Source: Maylandia zebra
Taxonomy: Eukaryota; Chordata; Actinopteri; Cichliformes; Cichlidae
DNA length: 64,000 nucleotides
NCBI RefSeq assembly: GCF_041146795.1
Contig: NC_135176.1
Location: forward strand, 25,045,286-25,109,285
Direction: 5' to 3'
Shown: piece after piece, positions 48,908 to 60,387 of the stretch
How the letters are laid out: every line of letters begins with the position of its first letter
How positions within the stretch are numbered: position 1 is the stretch's first letter
Made by a program: the position numbers and the translations under genes
Notes under the pieces: model-generated
What the model was told of the DNA's origin: nothing
The model's database searches: none
What the model saw: only the letters and a program-made list of their open reading frames with translations

Positions 48908-50039
48908 AACCATCATGTCGACATCGGATATCATTCCTTAAGTATGTAACAGATATGTGAATAATAAAGAAAAACCAAAAACCTTCAAGCATAATTTCTT
49001 GTGTCTTTATTTAAACTGCTGTAACCAACTGGAAATCTGACAAAAGTAGAAAAAGGTTATCTAGGAGACCAAAACTGCACCTGCTCTGCTAGATTACACA
49101 TTTATGAATCTGGTTCGTATGAGATAACTTCACTCTGAGATGGAGAAAGATGTAAGAAAGACAGGACAGTAGAAGAAGAAGAGTGGTTAGAATCAAAAGT
49201 AAGGAATTTTAAAGTCAAGATAGTTCCCAACGTGTTTAAGTACTTTATGTAAAAGTTGTCTGTGTAATTTGGACAATTTAGTGTTTACTGGGACAGAACT
49301 GCAAACCAGGTAAGACACATTTCTGATCAGTCAGCCATAGTTTAACAGAAGTAACCAATTTGTTTAGGTGGGACAGAACTGTTATGTTTTGCACTAAATT
49401 TCTTAACATTTAACATATCACAGGTGACGTTTAGCCCCACGATAAAGCAGCACAGAGGATTTTACATTTCATTTTCTAATTTTAAACATTTTTCAGTAAC
49501 AATCATATTTCTAATTAATATAGTGGATTTTTTTTGTTTCCTTAAACGTGTAGGGCACACTATAGCAAGCAGAGCAAACCATGTTTTTGTTGTTATGTTA
49601 GATACTTTTCTTTCGTCAGTGCAAGTTAGTATGGAAGTGCTTATTAACATTTTTCTTAAATTTATAAGAAATATTTTCTGCATCATGATGCAACATTGTT
49701 GTGTGCGGGGTTACATATTCGCAGACCAGTCAGGGGGCTGGTATGTGGCCTGCTATGATGAATCATGTTTTCTTTGACGTCACATGAAAGGTGTGTTTGC
49801 CATTATTTATTTATTTATTTTTTTTAAATCTTCCTGTGTAAAAGTCAAAATACAGAAGGATTATAATGAAAAGCTAAGTAACTACTACAAAAAACTAAGT
49901 ATGTCCTTTCTGCTTCCATAGGAATTAAGAGGTTAAGTATGCGAAGCTCATCCGGTGTCTGCTACTTGTGAATTACTGTCTCACTGCAAAATGATTCACA
50001 AGTAGGAAACATTCAGATGAAGACATTTGACTTTGTGGA
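48908..50039. other. Spacer between hpgd copies 2 and 3, left part
   Basis: I searched the minus strand here for exons 3-7 of the inverted third hpgd copy (for example the inverse of CTGCCTTTCAGAA) and found none. The frames at 49,424 and 49,462 have no domain. The interval 50,411-51,008 also shows nothing recognisable. Confidence 0.5.
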
Positions 50040-50410
50040 CATCACCCCAAAGTCAGACTGTAGATCTCAGATCAGCCTCAGTTAGCACGAAAGACTGAAC
50101 AAGTATTCCTTTTTGGAAGGGTTGATAGAGTTGTTGGAATGGTTTCTCTCCAAAAAGAACAAGTCAACACAAAGTTGACACGTCGCAGTCATTAAGTCAA
50201 CCATTAACTCCTCTGTATACCAAAGTGTTCTAGAGTCAAATGTGAGGCCGGCAGGTAAAGCTGGCCTGAAACTGGATAAACAGGTTAATGAGTGAAGCAC
50301 AGCAGCAGATCTACACCAGAAGAAAATAATCAAGGGGTTGCAATGGCCCAGTCAAAGTTCAGACCTCAGCCTCATTGGAATGCTGTGGAGGGACCTTATA
50401 AGACTTGTCT
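50040..50410 (+). mobile_element. Small Tc1/mariner relic
   Basis: Around 50,335-50,400 the plus strand, with a frameshift, reads LQWPSQSSDLSLIGMLWRDL, a decayed copy of the Tc1 WPSQSPDLNPIE..W block. Upstream sequence is compatible with the preceding transposase region but badly degraded. The limits are approximate. Confidence 0.5.
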
Positions 50411-51008
50411 ATATAGTACTATACTAGTAGTACTCAGCGCAATTGTAGCTTTTAGTTCCTTTCATTTTTTTTTAAAGTTTTGCCTGAAATGTTTTGGAGT
50501 TTTCACTAGATTTTTAACTTTTTTTTTGTTTAATTAAAAATGATTACAAAAGTGAACAAGAGTTTTGCTAAACCGAAAAAGTGCCCCTGTTATACTCATT
50601 CCTTTTAAGTTATGTCAACTTATTTCCATGGGAGACATGACTGAAAACTTTAAGTACCAGTTACTGAATATTTTTTGAATGTAATGACTAAACATCTTAG
50701 TTTTATTGTCGTCAAAATATATTGAAGTTCCAATAAGCTTCAACTTTTAATAAAAACATTAAGACAACCCGTTTCCCAAATTTCTTTAAGTTGTGCTAAC
50801 ATCTTTGGGTTTACAGTGTGCCGAAGTTGGTAATGGAAAAAATAGAATACTTTGTGTGCCGTTGGACACCTGACATTACATTTAAATAATTTTGGGCTGT
50901 AATTTCTTTGTATCATGACTGTAATGTGTTTCTCTAATAGTTATGTTGTTAAACACAGTGATGTTTCCACAAAAAAAATCACCACTGTTTTCTTTGTGTA
51001 TACTTTAC

Positions 51009-51800
51009 CTTTGATCTGCTCCTCAGACTGAACATTGCACTTGAAGAACAGAGATCTCTTTTCTCCATACTGTTTGTTGAGGGCTTCCTCTAAAGTCTTC
51101 CCTGCAGTTTCATTTATATCCAAAAGGGTTACCTGAACAGGTGAAGGCGAGCAGAGATAAACACCTGTGGCTTGCTACATTTGGAATTGTTTATAGTTTA
51201 CAGATCAATTTTTTTTAATAGTTAATGTTCATTCAGCATTTAAAATTTCCACCCTGACCCACTGCAGCTTGGGGTTCAGATGGTTGCAGTACATTGGTCC
51301 AGTGTTTAATGATCGACCGAAGCACCGAGTTCTGAAAAATAAGTGCCAGCCAAGGACCAACTCAGTGAAAAACAAACATTTGGCCTTTTTTTTTTATAGC
51401 ATATGTTCAGTTTCAGAGACTATGCAAACTGTATTAATAATTTTCTTTGAAGTTTCAAAATAAAAATAATCCTAAGGAGTGCAGTCAAATACTGTTCAAC
51501 TTGGATATTACATTTTAAGTAGTTTTGTTAATTTCTGTGCCACAAAAAGAAAACAAAACAATGTAGATAACCACAAAAGATATGTGAAACTTTGATATAA
51601 TCTTTAACGGGATAAAATGCTAAACAGAAAACTGGTTAGCACTTATGTAAAATCATTTCTAGCTTCTTTTTTCCCCTCTACAAAGATATACAGGCGTCCA
51701 ACTTTACCTTGGCACCATTTTGCAGAAGTATCTCAGTTATTGCTTTTCCTATCCCCAGCGCTGCTCCGGTCACTACTGCAGTTTTCCCATTTAATGCCAT
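51009..51800 (-). pseudogene. Truncated inverted hpgd-like copy 3 (exons 1-2 only)
   Basis: Exon 1 (51800-51708, 93 nt) and exon 2 (51132-51009, 124 nt) have the same lengths, phases and splice sites as copies 1 and 2. They encode [20 protein letters not shown] and a segment with LLDINETAGKTLEEALNK, including the NAD-binding Gly motif and Asp36. No stop or frameshift is seen, but exons 3-7 (tetrad residues Asn107, Ser138, Tyr151, Lys155) are absent from the 2 kb between it and copy 2. It faces copy 2 tail to tail. It cannot encode an active dehydrogenase unless the missing exons lie elsewhere or the assembly dropped them. Confidence 0.85.
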
Positions 51801-51876
51801 TTCTGCTCTTCAGTAAGATGACAGTCAGAGGTGTGCTGTGTGATATCCACATCTGAACAGAGACAAGTCGGTGTGC

Positions 51877-51883
51877 TTTTATA
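51877..51883 (-). promoter_or_regulatory. TATA box of hpgd copy 3
   Basis: TATAAAA on the minus strand 77 bp before the copy 3 ATG, matching the spacing in copy 2. The promoter of the truncated copy may therefore still work. Confidence 0.55.
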
Positions 51884-52178
51884 TTAAACTACTGCAGCCT
51901 GCTGGGAAAGCTGTTTAACCCTTTAAAGCTAGTTGGAGCTGGCATGCTCCGTTTTGCGTAACTATTTTTAAATCCCGGTAGAACTGCAACTTGAAATGCT
52001 CCCAAAAATGGTACTACAGCATGTAAAAAATATAATATAAGCTCTGGCGGAGTTGATTCTATGGTAGGTCTTAAAGGGTTAAACATCAATAAGGTAAATT
52101 CTAGGGCAGGGCTGGACCTGGACACAAAATCGGCCCTGGCATTTTTGGTCCAGGTGGCCCATCATGATTGCTTATGCA

Positions 52179-54659
52179 CAGAGATGGGCAGTAACGCGTT
52201 GTTACTGTAATCCGATTACTTTTTTCAAGTAACGAGTAAAGTAAGGGATTACTATTGCAAAAACGGTAATTAGATTACCGTTACTTTTCCGTAGGAACGC
52301 TTTTTTTTTTTTTTTTTTTTGCGAGAACGTCTCATGACAGTGACGTAAGCGAGTGCGACGTACGTGACAACAGTGTGCAGATCAACAATGGATAATATAT
52401 CGAGTGCGGGAGAGAGTATGAGCGTGCAGCGTTTAAAGCGTGGAAGTACTGACCTTACTTTGAGTTTGATTCCATAAAAAGTGACAAAAACATTAGCGTC
52501 CGTTCTGCGTGGGAAGAAAACTTCTTTTTACAGCGAAAAACCCCCTAAACTTCCAAGCAAGCACCGAGTGCCCTACGACGTAATGGGAAACTCACAGAGA
52601 AACTCGCGGATTCTTCCACTGACCGCTGCGGCACACCTGCACCAGGGTAAACCTCTGCCTACCCCACTCCTGCTTTACAGGTGAAAATAGAGCAACAGGA
52701 CCGCTGAGTCTTTGACTTTATTTATTTTCTGCTGTGTTTTACTTGCATCTATTTGAAAGAGTGAGTGTAAACACACACAAAAAAAATTATTTTATGTGCT
52801 GGAATGTGCAGAAAATAGGTTTAAATATTAAACAAATTTCTTCCAGTCAGAGAATGTTGCATATAAAATTTAATTAAATTTTTGCTTATGCATAAAGTTA
52901 ACAGATTAAAACTAATAAAATAAGTTTTAAAAAGGGACTTTTCCATTTGATTACATTTTGTATGATGGATTATGTAGAAAAAGTAGAATTGGGCTGAAAG
53001 ATCTATCGCTTTATCACCTCTTCAGGTTGTAAATTGTGTTTATAAAAAGTAACTAAGCAGGGCTCTAGACTAACTTTTTGCCATGGGCGTACCGGTACGC
53101 CTAACTTTAAAAAGTTAGGCGTACAAAAGTTAGGCGCACACAAATTTTATAATAATTTATGTAATATAATGTGTTTTTCTGGATACACTGTGCTTTTTCA
53201 GCATTCAAAGATTGATGACACCGTGTCAGAGCACTGGCTATGAATTTCAGAAGGATCAGGCCTTAACTTAAGAGAAAAGTTAGCAATAGTTCTTTTCCTA
53301 TTACAGCTACATCCACTTCTGTCGTGCCTAGGCGGCTCACTAGGGCTGGGTATCATCACTGATTTCTATAATCCATTCGATTCTGGTTTTCAAAGTCCCG
53401 ATTCGATTCAACTTAGCCAGAAGAGTCAGAAATATTATAATTCTGATCACTTATCAGTACTGACTTCATCAGAATTGTGAGCATCACAGCAGATGCCTTT
53501 GTGTGAAAGTAACTGAGAATAAAACACAGAAAAACATGAAGGAGATTTTCCTGGTCTGGCTTTTTATAGCAGATAACCTTAAAAATATTCTACAATGTTC
53601 TGCATATAAAGTTTAAATTTCTTCAGTATTGAACAACAGAAAAAACAGGCTTTCTTGTCCGAGGTCATTTAAGTGAAAAAAAGAAAAGAAAAAGACAGCA
53701 GCCACAGCGCTGTAAACAACAGTAGACTGGTGGGTAATAAGCGAATGAATAATACAGAAAACAGAGATTGGAGACGGGAAACTGTTCTTGAAGTACAGAG
53801 AGAGAGAGAGAGAGCTAGCTGTGCATGGAGTGTGATTTTAATAGTCGTGGAAGCAAAACAGCAAAATTCATGACGACATTGATCAAATGTGAAGCGCAGT
53901 TTGCTGCTTCTTTTGCTGCTGGCTCGGTGAATTTTGGCTGGAGAGACAAAACCTGCAGCTCAGAATCAGCGCAAAAAGACGTAATCACAGCGCGGACCGG
54001 ACGCATCAGGATCACTGAGCTCCGACAGCGTGTCCGTCTGCGGGCCGTCGGGTGAGAAAGCCGAGAAAGACAAAGTTGATTCTGATGCGTCGGGTCCGTT
54101 CTGTGTTTACGTCTTTGTGTGGAGTCCGTGTACCTGCTCTCATCTGCTGTTAGGTTGTTGTTGAAATGGTTTTGTGAGCTTTAATCTGAGAATCTGGCGT
54201 TTCTGGCAAAACACAGTTATATTTAAAAGTCGAGTCAGGATCTAATGAGTTGATATGGCTTTAATCAAGCTACTCACCGCCCACTTCCACCTGCACTTTC
54301 AACTGGACCACGGCCAATCAGAGAGGTCCCGCCCCTTACTATCTCTGATTGGTTTAGTCCACGATAGGGGCAAAATGTGTGTCTGTTGACCACAGGGAAG
54401 GTTACAGATTTTTTTTTTTTTTTTTTTTTTTTGCTACCCGAACATTTGGTCGCACAGGTGCAACCAAATTTTTTTTTTTAGTCGCACCACTGAAAAATTT
54501 GGTCGCATTTACGACCAAATTGGTCGCACTCTAGAGCCCTGCTAAGTAATTAATTACTTTTGAAAATAAGTAATCAGTAAAGTAACGGGATTACTTTTTT
54601 GGGGAAGTAATCAGTAATTAGTTACTGATTACTTTTTTCAAGTAACTTGACCAACACTG
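52179..54659 (+). mobile_element. Non-autonomous hAT element with 8-bp TSD (family A, copy 2)
   Basis: It begins CAGAGATGGGCAGTAACGCG and ends CTTGACCAACACTG, flanked by the perfect duplication CTTATGCA at 52,171-52,178 and 54,660-54,667. It is the same family and orientation as 34,005-35,046, including the disrupted BED-type remnant (PPKLPSKH). It has been enlarged by another transposon at 53,058-54,541. A T-run of 20 lies at 52,301-52,320. Confidence 0.85.
53058..54541. mobile_element. Nested DNA transposon (CAGGGCTCTAGA ends)
   Basis: The ends CAGGGCTCTAGA and TCTAGAGCCCTG are inverted repeats, with CTAAG directly repeated at 53,053-53,057 and 54,542-54,546. The right subterminal region repeats TTGGTCGCA(C/T), while the left has GGCGTAC/GTACGCC palindromes. 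A CTAGGGCTGGGTATCATCAC segment at about 53,342 may be the end of a third element. No transposase is recognised. The 5-bp flank does not fit hAT cleanly, so the superfamily is open. Confidence 0.65.
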
Positions 54660-55204
54660 CTTATGCACTGCAGCAGTGCAGCACGTGACAATTAAAAGCT
54701 ACAATTAACGCTGTTAATGGTGACTCACTCATTGTACTTGAATCCATCTATTTTCTTACCTTGTTAAGGTGACCTCGCGCTGTCTTGTCCTCACTGTCTT
54801 CTTGGGACTGCTGTCCATCCTCCTGCACTTCTCCATGGAGCCACTGCATCCCTAGCAGCTAACATTTCGGTTAAATTCACACATTTATTCTGCATTTATT
54901 TTCAGTTTTTTTTTTCTGTCATGGCTCTAAACTTCTTCAACAAGCTCCATGAGAGCAGAGCGAAGGTAGGGGAGGGGCCGTTGGCGTTAAGTGATTTGAT
55001 TAGGTAATAGTGTCAGCGATGAAAATGAACATTTTTTTTGTGTAATCAATCTCTATCCGGCTTTAACTGTGGATCCCAGTTTCTGTGGTCAGCTTTTCTT
55101 CTGAGTAAATCTTCCTTGTTAAGTTGCTCCTTTTACCGTAATTAACCTGAGTGACCTTTGCACATGCCCATCGACAAGACATTTCTTTCACCCCGGACCA
55201 AAAC

Positions 55205-55277
55205 TGTTTCCGCCCGGTTTCGAACCGGGGACCTTTCGCGTGTGAGGCGAACGTGATAACCACTACACTACGGAAAC
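55205..55277 (-). tRNA. tRNA-Val (anticodon CAC), copy 1
   Basis: The 73-nt minus-strand sequence starts GTTTCCGTAGTGTAGTGGTT, has anticodon loop CTCACAC, a fully paired T arm with GGTTCGAAACC (B box) and acceptor stem GTTTCCG/CGGAAAC with discriminator A. A TTTT pol III terminator follows within 2 nt (inverse of AAAA at 55,200-55,203). No intron. It looks functional. Confidence 0.95.
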
Positions 55278-55837
55278 CATGTCGTGATGGCTTTCATCCC
55301 TGACCATTAGAAGACTCAGAAGTGCGAGAGTCGCTGTGTGCGATATTTTACAGTTATGAAGTGCATCTCTGAAGAAACAACGCACACAGTTTGAGTGGCA
55401 CAGACCGTCTGATAAACTGGCACGGTAAGCTGCAGTTAAGTTTGACTGAATCCCCTCTGAACACAAACACATTACACTGAAATTGGCATAATTTAAATAA
55501 AATAATATCGCTGCATTCATGTGTTTGCAGGTTCAGCTGATGTTCATTATTTGTCTGTGAAGGTTCTCAGTCATCCAGGTCATCGTAGTCAAAGGAGCTT
55601 GCAAAGAAAAGCGTCTGGACTTCTTTAAGTTGCTTGAAGACGTTCATTAAGATGTTCATTATTATTGTGTCCAGTTTCTGCTGACGAAAATTCAGCAGAA
55701 ACTGTTTTTTCTGTGGAGTGACTGTTACATATGTAGTATATAACACATATACAGTACATATTTTGATTGTGATTACGTAACTCATAGTACTTGCACGTCA
55801 CATCTTGATGCATGCTCAGTGGTCCAGGTAAGTAAAT

Positions 55838-56186
55838 CCCCAAAAGTTGATTCTGTTCATCTGGACGTAGCGTTTTCAGTGGGAGATACGTTTCGTCACT
55901 CATCAACGTTATTTCTTCAGTCTCAGCAGGTTTCCAAAATCTTATAAACAGTATATTTGCATAATGAGTGAAACTAGCACCACTGAAGGAACAATGGGCT
56001 GGGAGGTCAGTGCCTTGATCATTAATATGCAAATTCTCATGACCATTGATCAGTGGTCAGTCATTATGCAAAAGTACTGTTTATAAGATCGGGGAAAGAT
56101 AAGAATGAAGAAGTCACTTGGATGAGTGAGGAAACGTGTCTACAAATGATACGCTACGTCCAGATGAACAGAATGAAATTTTGGGG
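55838..56186. repeat. Foldback element between the two tRNA genes
   Basis: CCCCAAAAGTTGATTCTGTT .. CATCTGGACGTAGCG at the left is mirrored by CGCTACGTCCAGATGAACAG .. AATTTTGGGG at the right; inner parts (GAAACGT, CACTCATC / GGATGAGTG) also pair. The ends are the same sequence as the short foldback at 9,198-9,308. Confidence 0.7.
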
Positions 56187-56253
56187 ACATTTTCACATAA
56201 GACTTTTGTATGTATTGGTATAACAATGAATATACTGAAATGTAATATAAATG

Positions 56254-56326
56254 TGTTTCCGCCCGGTTTCGAACCAGGGACCTTTCGCGTGTGAGGCGAA
56301 CGTGATAACCACTACACTACGGAAAC
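56254..56326 (-). tRNA. tRNA-Val (anticodon CAC), copy 2
   Basis: Identical to copy 1 except for one base in the T stem (CCTGG instead of CCCGG on the 5' side), which leaves a G-U wobble pair. Boxes A and B and the discriminator A are intact. Unlike copy 1, no run of four T follows within about 60 nt on the minus strand, so termination may be inefficient. Spacing between the genes is about 1 kb. Confidence 0.93.
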
Positions 56327-57663
56327 TACTCGAGAGATGTCAAAGGGTCCTTTCTCCAAAAACTGAACTATAGCTAGATCACTGAACTCAAAGACATCCT
56401 ACAACGACAAGGACGAATGAGCGAAAGTAGTTTTCAGTAGTGATGGCCCGCTTGAAGCTGAAGCTCCGGTGCGTGTGTCAAAAAAATCAACACACTGCTT
56501 CAGAAGCACTGTATCGAAGCTTGATTCGTTTGGCCAGAGTCACGTGATCGGTGACGTCCGAAGCTTCATTTAGAACCTAACTGCTTCGGTATCTGATTCA
56601 ATGGTTTATAAGGAAGCGAATCATTCACGGGATTTGTGGAGTGTTTTGGTGACAGATAGCGAACCACTGATCATTCCACTGAGAGATTTGGAGCCAGCGA
56701 GGAATAGAGGAGGTTCTGTTGTGTGGGAGAATTTTGAGTTGATTTTTGTCAATCGGGTGGGTTTTACAGCTTTGTGTTCTGGCCGTTTACTTTTGTTTTG
56801 TGCGTGTTTATTATATCTGAAAATGGGAAAAAGATAAAATGTCAAAAATCTGCCTCCATAATATAAATATCATTAAATAACTTTAGAAAAACTTCCACTT
56901 GACTCTTTACATGTAATGTTGTAAAAATATATATTTTATTGTTTAATTAATCTGAAAATGTTAGTCTGCCAAATGTGCAGCAATTGAATTTATTTATTCT
57001 CTTTAGCTGATAGTTTGTGGGGCCCAGGTAGACTGTAAAACTGCATCTCTACCAGTTTCTCTGCACTCCAGCCTCCTCTGGGCCATGTGAAGGGATTTTC
57101 CTTAAGGCAGGATAAATGATCTCCACCAAAAGGAACAGGTTCGGCCATCGCACATTAGAACAAATTCTCTTTTTAAATAAAAATGAAAAAGGGTTACCTT
57201 AAATGCATCATGTTTTTAATTTGCAATTTCATAAGCATTTTTCCTTTCCATTTCACAATCAATTCTACCCACAGGTCAAAAATATGTCTGGGAAAATTTC
57301 CCTAATATAATATTATTTATAAATACACCTGTCTAGCGATTAATTGCATAAGTACATGGAGGCAGGACCTCAGGGCAGAAGCATACTCCATAATGTGTTG
57401 TACATTATTATATGTATATATTATATTGTGGCGTGTTGGGGGAGCGGCTAGTTCTCTCCCATCATGCCTTGGGACGTGTGCTGCTGTTTGGATGTTCTTG
57501 TTTTGTTGTTTATGGTTACACTACTTTTAACTGTTATCCTGAATGTTGTGTTTGTACTGTGGTTCAAAGGCACTTACAGTTGTTGTTTTATAGAATGAAT
57601 GAAACCATGGGTGAGTTCTGTTATGCTGTTGATGACCCTCGAAGCACAGTGTAACATCAGTGT

Positions 57664-60087
57664 GTGTTGTGGAACGGCCACTCCGGTAAGATCAAAGGAG
57701 GGGGTTTATGCATCTACACCAATGACAGCTGGTGCAAAAACACAAAGACTGTAGACAGCCACTGTTCCCCGGATTTGGAATACTTGACTGTGAAGTGCAG
57801 ACCCGTCTACATACCTCGCGAGTTTACTGTTGTCATGGTAACGGCCGTGTATGTACCACCCGATGCTAATGCTAACTCTGCCATGGAGGAGCTGCACAAG
57901 ACAATAAGCAACCAGCAGAACTCCCATCCAAACGCAGTGCACATTATAGCTGGGGACTTCAACCATGCTGATTTAAGGTCAGTATTCCCCAGATTTGAAC
58001 AGCATATTAAATGTGCAACGAGGGGGAAAAACACATTGGATAAAGCCTACAGCAACATCCAAAAAGGCTACAGAGCAACCCCTCTACCACATCTAGGTTT
58101 GTCAGACCACATGTCCATGCTGTTGATCCCTGCATACACTCCCATTAGGAGAAGAGCCCCCCCAGTCACAAAAACTGTGAAAACCTGGCCAGAAGGTGCA
58201 TCACATCAGCTGCAGGACTGTTTTGAAAACACGGACTGGAGCGTGTTCGAACATCAGGACCTTGAAGAGCACACAACATCAGTGCTCTCATATATTAACT
58301 TCTGTGTCAACAGTGTCACTGTGGACAAACGTCTCCGGGTGTATTCCAACCAGAAACCCTGGATGACTAAAGAGGTCCAGGTCCTGCTGAAGCAACGTGA
58401 CGCCGCTTTTAGATCCGGTGATGGTATGCAGTACAGTGCAGCCAGATCTCAGTTGAAAAGAGGCATCAGAGAGGCCAAGGCAGCGTACAAGAGAAGGATC
58501 GAAGACCACTTCACCACCAACAACTCACGACAGGTATGGCAGGGAGTTCAGCACTTAACCAACTACAAACCTGGCAATACCACGTTGACTGAGGGTAACG
58601 CGGAGCTTGCAGAGGAGCTGAACCACTTCTTCGCACGCTTTGAGGTGAAGGGACCAGAGGCAGCAGCAGCAAAAACATCGGACAGCAGCAGCCCAAGCCT
58701 CATAGTGCAGGAATATGAGGTGAGGCGCACACTGAGGGCAGTGAACCCCAGGAAGGCCACCGGACCAGATGGGGTAACCGCAAAGGTCCTAAAAGAGTGT
58801 GCAGACCAGCTGGCTGGGGTCTTCACTAAGATCTTCAACACTTCACTGTCCCAGTCCTGCATCCCGCCGTGCCTAAAGTCAGCCACAATTGTCCCACTGT
58901 CAAAGCGTACTAACATTAGCAGCCTCAACGACTACCGACCAGTTGCTCTAACACCTGTTATAATGAAGTGCTTTGAGAAACTGGTCCGACGTCACATCAT
59001 GTCCTGCCTGCCACCCACACTCGACCCGCTCCAGTTTGCATACAGAGCTAACAGATCAACTGAAGATGCCATTGCTACAACGCTCCACACCACCATCTCT
59101 CACCTGGAAGTGCAGGGCCGTTACGCCAGGCTGCTCTTTGTTGACTTTAGCTCTGCTTTCAATACGATACTCCCGGACAGACTAATAGATAAACTGCTGG
59201 AAATTGGACTTCCTTCCACCACCTGCCGCTGGATCAGAGACTTCCTCTCAGACCGTGTACAGAGAGTTAGAGTGGGGCCTCATCTTTCCTCAGCCCTCAG
59301 CCTCAACACCGGCTCTCCACAAGGCTGTGTACTGAGTCCCCTACTGTACACTCTGTACACACATGACTATGTTAGTTCCCACCCAGACAACACAGTCATC
59401 AAGTTTGCAGATGATACCACTGTGGTGGGGCTCATCTCAGGGGGAGATGAGACTGCATACAGAGCTGAAGTTCAGAGGCTGTCAGATTGGTGTGCAGACA
59501 ACAACCTGGACCTCAATACCACCAAAACAAAAGAACTGGTAGTTGACTTCAGAAGGAGGAAGTCCGAGCTGCAGCCTGTCAGCATCAACGGGGAGTGCGT
59601 GGAAAGGGTCTCCAGTTTCAAGTTTCTGGGTGTGCACATAGACACAGACCTCCAATGGAGCTCTAACACCTCTGCGGTCTTAAAGAAGGCCCAACAGCGT
59701 CTCCACTTTCTGAGAATCCTCAGAAAAATGGACCTGAAGAAGGAGCTGCTGACCGTCTTCTACCGCTGCTCCATTGAAAGTGTGCTGACATATTGCATCG
59801 GTGTGTGGTTCTCCAGCTGCACCACAGCACACAGAAAGGCACTCCAGAGGGTCATCAACATGGCCCAAAAAATCATTGGACATCCTCTTCCCTCCCTGAA
59901 GGACCTGTACAGCACTCGCTGTCTCAAGAGGGCACGCAGCATCCTACGGGACTGCACACACCCAGGACACCGGGTGTTTAAGCTGCTGCCGTCTGGCAGG
60001 AGGTTCAGGCTGCTGAGGTCCCGAACAAATAGACTCAAGGACAGCTTTTACAACAGGGCAATAGCCCTGATCAATGTAAATAGCTGA
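57664..60087 (+). CDS. L2-like LINE ORF2: endonuclease (partial) and reverse transcriptase
   Basis: An uninterrupted frame of about 807 codons. The first 170 residues are the C-terminal two-thirds of an AP-like endonuclease (VVMVTAVYVPPDAN, IIAGDFNHADL, LGLSDHMSMLL), lacking its N-terminal catalytic part. The reverse transcriptase follows: NPRKATGPDGV, LNDYRPVALTPV, LFVDFSSAFNTILPD, GSPQGCVLSPLLY, IKFADDTTVVGLI with the FADD active site, and KFLGVHID. The C-terminus contains HPGHRVFKLLPSGRRFRLLR. The RT core is intact, but the copy is 5'-truncated and cannot be autonomous. It lies inside the hAT element. L2 clade is my best call; Rex1 is an alternative. Confidence 0.85.
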   Translation: MLWNGHSGKIKGGGLCIYTNDSWCKNTKTVDSHCSPDLEYLTVKCRPVYIPREFTVVMVTAVYVPPDANANSAMEELHKTISNQQNSHPNAVHIIAGDFNHADLRSVFPRFEQHIKCATRGKNTLDKAYSNIQKGYRATPLPHLGLSDHMSMLLIPAYTPIRRRAPPVTKTVKTWPEGASHQLQDCFENTDWSVFEHQDLEEHTTSVLSYINFCVNSVTVDKRLRVYSNQKPWMTKEVQVLLKQRDAAFRSGDGMQYSAARSQLKRGIREAKAAYKRRIEDHFTTNNSRQVWQGVQHLTNYKPGNTTLTEGNAELAEELNHFFARFEVKGPEAAAAKTSDSSSPSLIVQEYEVRRTLRAVNPRKATGPDGVTAKVLKECADQLAGVFTKIFNTSLSQSCIPPCLKSATIVPLSKRTNISSLNDYRPVALTPVIMKCFEKLVRRHIMSCLPPTLDPLQFAYRANRSTEDAIATTLHTTISHLEVQGRYARLLFVDFSSAFNTILPDRLIDKLLEIGLPSTTCRWIRDFLSDRVQRVRVGPHLSSALSLNTGSPQGCVLSPLLYTLYTHDYVSSHPDNTVIKFADDTTVVGLISGGDETAYRAEVQRLSDWCADNNLDLNTTKTKELVVDFRRRKSELQPVSINGECVERVSSFKFLGVHIDTDLQWSSNTSAVLKKAQQRLHFLRILRKMDLKKELLTVFYRCSIESVLTYCIGVWFSSCTTAHRKALQRVINMAQKIIGHPLPSLKDLYSTRCLKRARSILRDCTHPGHRVFKLLPSGRRFRLLRSRTNRLKDSFYNRAIALINVNS

Positions 60088-60387
60088 CCTGACTGGATAC
60101 CTCCCTGGACTTTTTAGGGGGAGGTAACAATGTTTAAAACGATAACAATAATATTTATATTTATAACAAGGTGCAATAATAATTAATGTGCAATAATAAC
60201 AGTGTGCAATACACATACACTTATTCTTCTTTTTTATACTAAGTTAATATACTGTGTTGTGTTGTTTGTTACGTTGTGATGTGTCATATCGTGTCGTGTT
60301 GTGTTATATGTAGTGCCGACGTAGGACAGTTTTTCCAATTTCATTGTACTACTGTACTATGTATGACTGTGCAATGACAATAAAGAG

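Noticed and set aside
48908-50940. Search for exons 3-7 of hpgd copy 3
   Set aside because: No segment with the conserved exon starts or the YTATK site was seen on the minus strand, so the copy is called truncated.
56601-56837. 78-aa frame as a host gene
   Set aside because: Its C-terminal part matches the BED-exon start of the hAT family whose ends and duplication enclose it.
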